DNA from: Nocardia sp. BSTN01
GTDB lineage: Bacteria; Actinomycetota; Actinomycetes; Mycobacteriales; Mycobacteriaceae
Reading direction: 5' to 3'
Length of the DNA: 64,000 nucleotides
Assembly (NCBI RefSeq): GCF_015354405.1
Contig: NZ_JADKYP010000029.1
Span: 19,967-83,966, forward strand
Shown here: positions 56,883 to 64,000 of the stretch, in pieces
How positions within the stretch are numbered: the stretch's first letter is position 1
Layout: every line of letters starts with the position of its first letter
Notes under the pieces: model-generated
The model's database searches: none
What the model saw: only the letters and a program-made list of their open reading frames with translations
What the model was told of the DNA's origin: nothing
Program-made: the position numbers and the translations under genes

Positions 56883-57631
56883 CGCCACACCAACTCCAGC
56901 GTGCTGTTCGACCGCGCACCGCCGATGCCCTCGAACAGGGCGGTCGCCGCCGCGTTGGATTCATCGATTTCGGCCGAGGCCCAAGCCTTTCCGGCGCGGT
57001 GCAGTGAGCCCAGCACCCGCCCCAGTAAAGCACGCGCGATGCCACGCCGGTGCGCCTCGGCACGAACCGCGATCAGGCCGATGCGCGGTAGCCGCGTCGG
57101 TTGCGTCACGCGGCACAGTCCCGCATAGCGGCCGGCCTGGGCCGCCACCACGTAGTTCGCGGGATCGATCGGTGGGGAGATCACCTCGGCCGGCATGGTC
57201 TGCCAACCGGCGGCGGCCTCGACCTCGGTGCGTATCGTGCGGTCCAGCTCGCGCAGTGAATGCACTTCGGCCGCACCGAAATCCAGGATCTCGACGTCGG
57301 GCGGCGGTGCCGAATCGAGTCCTGTGATCGCCGGATCGGTGGGAACCCGGTATTCCCATTCGCGCCGCCGGGTCGCGAGACCCGCCCGGCGCCATTGCGC
57401 GGTCAGCTCCAGGTCGGCTTCGTCGACCACCGTGTAGAGCGGTGTGGGAAGGTCGGCCAGCATGGCGGTGGCAAGCTGATCGAAGGCCTCGTCCTGCCAG
57501 GAGTCGATGCTGAGAAACAGTCGCCCATCGGGCCGCGGCGATGCCTCACCGCTACCGACGACCCGGTCGCCGGTCAGCGCATGCCACTGCCGGTCCGCGA
57601 TGCGCGTCACCATGAGTTCGGAAGAATGCAT
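56879..57631 (-). CDS. GNAT family acetyltransferase coupled to the IF-1 paralog
   Basis: 250 residues from the ATG at 57629-57631 with AGGGGA upstream. Tandem-type GNAT: the C-terminal half has the acetyl-CoA motif [20 protein letters not shown] (V/I-x-x-x-x-R/Q-x-x-G-x-A) and the final [17 protein letters not shown]. The N-terminal half ([20 protein letters not shown]) looks like a degenerate GNAT. The substrate may be a protein or an antibiotic. The four-base overlap with the IF-1 gene suggests joint production, and one could imagine that it acetylates IF-1 or another translation component; this is inference only. Confidence 0.88.
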   Translation of the reverse strand: MHSSELMVTRIADRQWHALTGDRVVGSGEASPRPDGRLFLSIDSWQDEAFDQLATAMLADLPTPLYTVVDEADLELTAQWRRAGLATRRREWEYRVPTDPAITGLDSAPPPDVEILDFGAAEVHSLRELDRTIRTEVEAAAGWQTMPAEVISPPIDPANYVVAAQAGRYAGLCRVTQPTRLPRIGLIAVRAEAHRRGIARALLGRVLGSLHRAGKAWASAEIDESNAAATALFEGIGGARSNSTLELVWR

Positions 57632-57856
57632 TGTCGTCCCCTCTCGGGATCGCTCGGACGAGCACTCCCGATGACGACGTGCGTCAAACGTCCGATCGTG
57701 AGAACGGGGAGCGCCCAAGGAATGTCGTGAAAATGGGACTCACCCCCTCGCGTGATCAGGTCGGACCGAACGAGGCTATCAACTCGAATATCCGACGCCA
57801 ACCTATTTTCCGAGCGCCCCGCCCGAGTTCCGGGACGTTGCCTTCCGGCCCGTCGT

Positions 57857-58975
57857 CTACGGCCGCACGAGCTCGTAAGACGTACTGCGACCGCCGGATT
57901 CCGATCTGCGCAATGCGCCGAGTTCGACCAGCACGGTGATGTCCCGCAACGCGGTATCCGGTGAAGTTTTGGTGATGATGGCCCACTTGCGGGTGGTGAG
58001 TTTCCCATCGGAGCCGTCGAGCAGCCGGTTCAGCATGGCGATCTGCCGGGCGTTCATCGTTGTTTGACCCCAGTTCCTCCAGAACTGTGCCTTCGCCAGG
58101 ACGGAGTCGACAGTCTCGGCGGCGCCGGTGATCGCGCGATCCAGAGCGCCGAGGAACCACAGCAGCCACTCGGTCACGTCGAGCGAACCTTTCTGGGTCT
58201 TTTCCAGCATCGCGTAATAGTCCTTGCGGTCTCGCTGAATCTGGGCCGACAAGCTGTAGAAACGCCGGGAACTGTGGTCGGCGCGCGCCAGCCAGAGATC
58301 GCCGATCGCCCTCGCTATTCGCCCGTTGCCGTCGTCGAAGGGGTGGATCGTCACGAACCACAGATGCGCGAGCCCGGCCTTGATCAGCGCCGGCTCGGTC
58401 GCATCGCGGTTGACCCACGCCAGGAATCGCTCCATCTCGACGGGAAGACGGTCGGCCGGTGGCGCCTCGAAATGCATCCGCTGCCTGCCGAAGGGGCCGG
58501 AGATCACCTGCATGGGCCCGGCGTCGTCGGTACGCCACCCTCCGATCCTGACCTTGGAGATGCCGGAATATCCGGTGGGGAAAAGCCCGGCATGCCAGCC
58601 GAACAGTCGTTCGGCAGTGACCGGCCTCGTATTGTGGACCGTGGCGTCGAGAATCATTTCGACCACGCCGTCCACATGCCGGTCGGCCGGAACGACAGCG
58701 CCGATATCGACGCCCAGATGGCGCGCGATCGACGACCGGACGGAAGCGGCGTCGAGCAGTTCACCTTCGATTTCACTGGTCTTGACCACGTCGGCGGTGA
58801 GTGCGGCCAAGCTGGCCCGATCCTGGACCGCTTCGTCGCTGTCGGCGAGCCGTCCGAGGAGATGGCCCTGCCGGTGGGCAACCTGGGCGAGAGGGCCCGC
58901 AAGGCGTGCGACATCGTAGGTCAGCATCGGCCACTCGCCTCGCTGCCAGATGTATCGCCGCTGCGGAGAGGTCAT
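57857..58975 (-). CDS. Fic/DOC AMP-transferase with DUF4172 and winged helix
   Basis: 372 residues from the ATG at 58973-58975. Fic proteins transfer AMP (or other groups) to target hydroxyls. The active motif HPFDDGNGRIAR is intact (about residue 200). An inhibitory helix motif (S/T)xxxEG occurs as TSEIEG near residue 65, so it is self-inhibited (class II). The N-terminus has a DUF4172 domain (RRYIWQRGEWPMLTYD) and the C-terminus a winged-helix region (ALRDITVLVELGALRRSESG), giving a possible DNA-binding role. A palindrome lies over its start, hinting at autoregulation. No antitoxin gene adjoins. Confidence 0.93.
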   Translation of the reverse strand: MTSPQRRYIWQRGEWPMLTYDVARLAGPLAQVAHRQGHLLGRLADSDEAVQDRASLAALTADVVKTSEIEGELLDAASVRSSIARHLGVDIGAVVPADRHVDGVVEMILDATVHNTRPVTAERLFGWHAGLFPTGYSGISKVRIGGWRTDDAGPMQVISGPFGRQRMHFEAPPADRLPVEMERFLAWVNRDATEPALIKAGLAHLWFVTIHPFDDGNGRIARAIGDLWLARADHSSRRFYSLSAQIQRDRKDYYAMLEKTQKGSLDVTEWLLWFLGALDRAITGAAETVDSVLAKAQFWRNWGQTTMNARQIAMLNRLLDGSDGKLTTRKWAIITKTSPDTALRDITVLVELGALRRSESGGRSTSYELVRP

Positions 58976-58988
58976 GCGGTGATCATAC

Positions 58989-59023
58989 CCGCTATTCACC
59001 GCAAAATCTGCGGCGAATAGCGG
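58989..59023. promoter_or_regulatory. Palindrome upstream of the Fic gene
   Basis: CCGCTATTC-A-CCGCA (58989-59003) pairs with TGCGG-C-GAATAGCGG (59009-59023) at 14 of 15 positions. It lies 14 bases before the preferred Fic ATG, a place where a repressor, possibly the Fic winged helix itself, could block it. Confidence 0.6.
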
Positions 59024-59056
59024 TGTGCGTCATTCCTGCACCCCGCTCGTGAATGA

Positions 59057-61391
<2,335 letters not shown>

Positions 61392-61395
<4 letters not shown>

Positions 61396-62323
61396 CCACC
61401 GAAGCGACACCGGAGGTTCCGGTGACCACTCAGGATCTGTCGGCACTGGACAAGGCGCACGTACTGGCCGGCGCGCTGCCGTGGCTGCAGAAGTTCCGCG
61501 ACAAGATCGTGGTCGTCAAATACGGCGGCAACGCCATGATCGACGACACCCTCAAACACGCCTTCGCCGCCGATATGGCGTTCCTGCGCACCGTCGGCGT
61601 GCATCCGGTGGTAGTGCACGGCGGTGGCCCGCAGATCAGCGCCATGCTGCAGAAGCTGGGGCTGCAGGGCGAATTCCGCGGCGGCTTCCGCGTCACCACC
61701 CCCGAGGTGATGGATGTGGTGCGGATGGTGCTGTTCGGTCAGGTCGGCCGCGAACTGGTCGGGCTGATCAACGCGCACGGCCCGTACGCGGTCGGCATCT
61801 CCGGTGAGGACGCACGGCTGTTCACCGCCACCCGCCGCACCGTCACCGTCGACGGCGAGCAGACCGATATCGGCCTGGTCGGCGACGTCACCGCCGTCAA
61901 TCCGGACGCGGTACTGGATCTCGTTCGCGCCGGGCGCATTCCGGTGGTCTCGACCATCGCGCCCGATGCCGACGGCGTGGTGCACAACATCAACGCCGAT
62001 ACCGCCGCCGCGGCGCTGGCCCAGGGCATCGGCGCGGAGAAACTCGTGGTGCTCACCGATGTCGAAGGCCTGTACACGAATTGGCCCGACCGCTCGTCGC
62101 TGACCACCCATATCGACACCGACGCCTTGGCCGCCCTGCTGCCGAGCCTGGACGCGGGCATGGTGCCGAAGATGGAGGCCTGCCTGCGCGCCGTCCAGGC
62201 CGGTGTCCCGACCGCGCACGTGATCGACGGCCGGGTACCGCATGCGGTACTGCTGGAACTGTTCACCGGGGAAGGTATCGGAACGATGGTGACCCCACCC
62301 GAGACGGCAGGAACGACACACTC

Positions 62324-62327
<4 letters not shown>
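61392..62327 (+). CDS. argB: Acetylglutamate kinase
   Basis: ArgB phosphorylates N-acetylglutamate, step 2 of the pathway, often feedback-inhibited by arginine. 311 residues from an ATG overlapping the argJ stop (ATGA). Amino acid kinase fold: [56 protein letters not shown] and [15 protein letters not shown]. The N-terminal helix ([20 protein letters not shown]) that mediates arginine-sensitive hexamers is present. Confidence 0.97.

Positions 62328-64000
<1,673 letters not shown>

Overview
The window is high-GC (roughly 68-70%) actinobacterial chromosome. The order rpsA - coaE - DUF402 - uvrB - universal stress protein - uvrA - DUF1844 - infC-rpmI-rplT - SpoU methyltransferase - pheS-pheT - argC-J-B-D-F is the backbone known from Mycobacterium tuberculosis (Rv1630-Rv1656 region). 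Extra genes such as HelD, MFS/TetR pairs, XRE/DUF397 and a stand-alone ketosynthase point to Nocardia or a close relative. This assignment comes from remembered protein sequences and gene order, not from a search.

Layout. 1-2.4 kb: tail of a ribbon-helix-helix protein, an unknown protein, a methyltransferase and the rpsA leader. 2.4-13 kb: rpsA, a Tat-exported phospholipase C, coaE (fused to a GrpB domain), an aldo/keto reductase, two tandem DUF402 genes and uvrB. 13-21.4 kb: glyoxalase-like protein, AraC regulator, DoxX, cAMP-binding-type universal stress protein, a minus-strand run PAS-PAS-GGDEF / monooxygenase / HelD, and a ketosynthase. 21.4-32.3 kb: uvrA, unknown coupled pair, nitronate monooxygenase, methyltransferase-TetR operon with a tandem operator, then DUF1844 and infC-rpmI-rplT-tsnR. 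32.3-37 kb: two MFS drug exporters around a TetR gene. 37-41.7 kb: pheST followed by a MazEF9-like toxin-antitoxin. 41.7-59 kb: accessory genes (hydrolase, unknowns, AhpD-like, LLM oxidoreductase, permease, aldo/keto reductase with HxlR, XRE/DUF397, pyruvate oxidase, acyl-CoA ligase, secreted and proline-rich membrane proteins, an IF-1 paralog coupled to a GNAT, a Fic protein). 59-64 kb: argC-J-B-D-F, translationally coupled and cut by the window end inside argF.

How it works together. Three translation modules (rpsA; infC-rpmI-rplT; pheST) and nucleotide excision repair (uvrA, uvrB) form the core. uvrA and uvrB, 10.8 kb apart, each carry a near-identical promoter matching the published RecA-independent (PafBC) DNA-damage motif, so they look co-regulated. 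The arginine operon has an ArgR-like palindrome on a leaderless promoter. infC appears to start with AUC behind a leader containing a terminator-like hairpin.

Best leads for novelty: a 65-bp inverted-repeat segment that adds about 26 residues, in rare codons, to PheS; a second IF-1 gene overlapping a GNAT acetyltransferase, flanked by a 78-bp inverted repeat; a tandem DUF402 duplication in which one copy lost acidic residues; duplicated 16-bp palindromes exactly 100 bp apart before rpsA; and an MFS exporter with a long C-terminal tail of carboxypeptidase-regulatory-like repeats. No CRISPR array, tRNA, rRNA or insertion sequence was seen.
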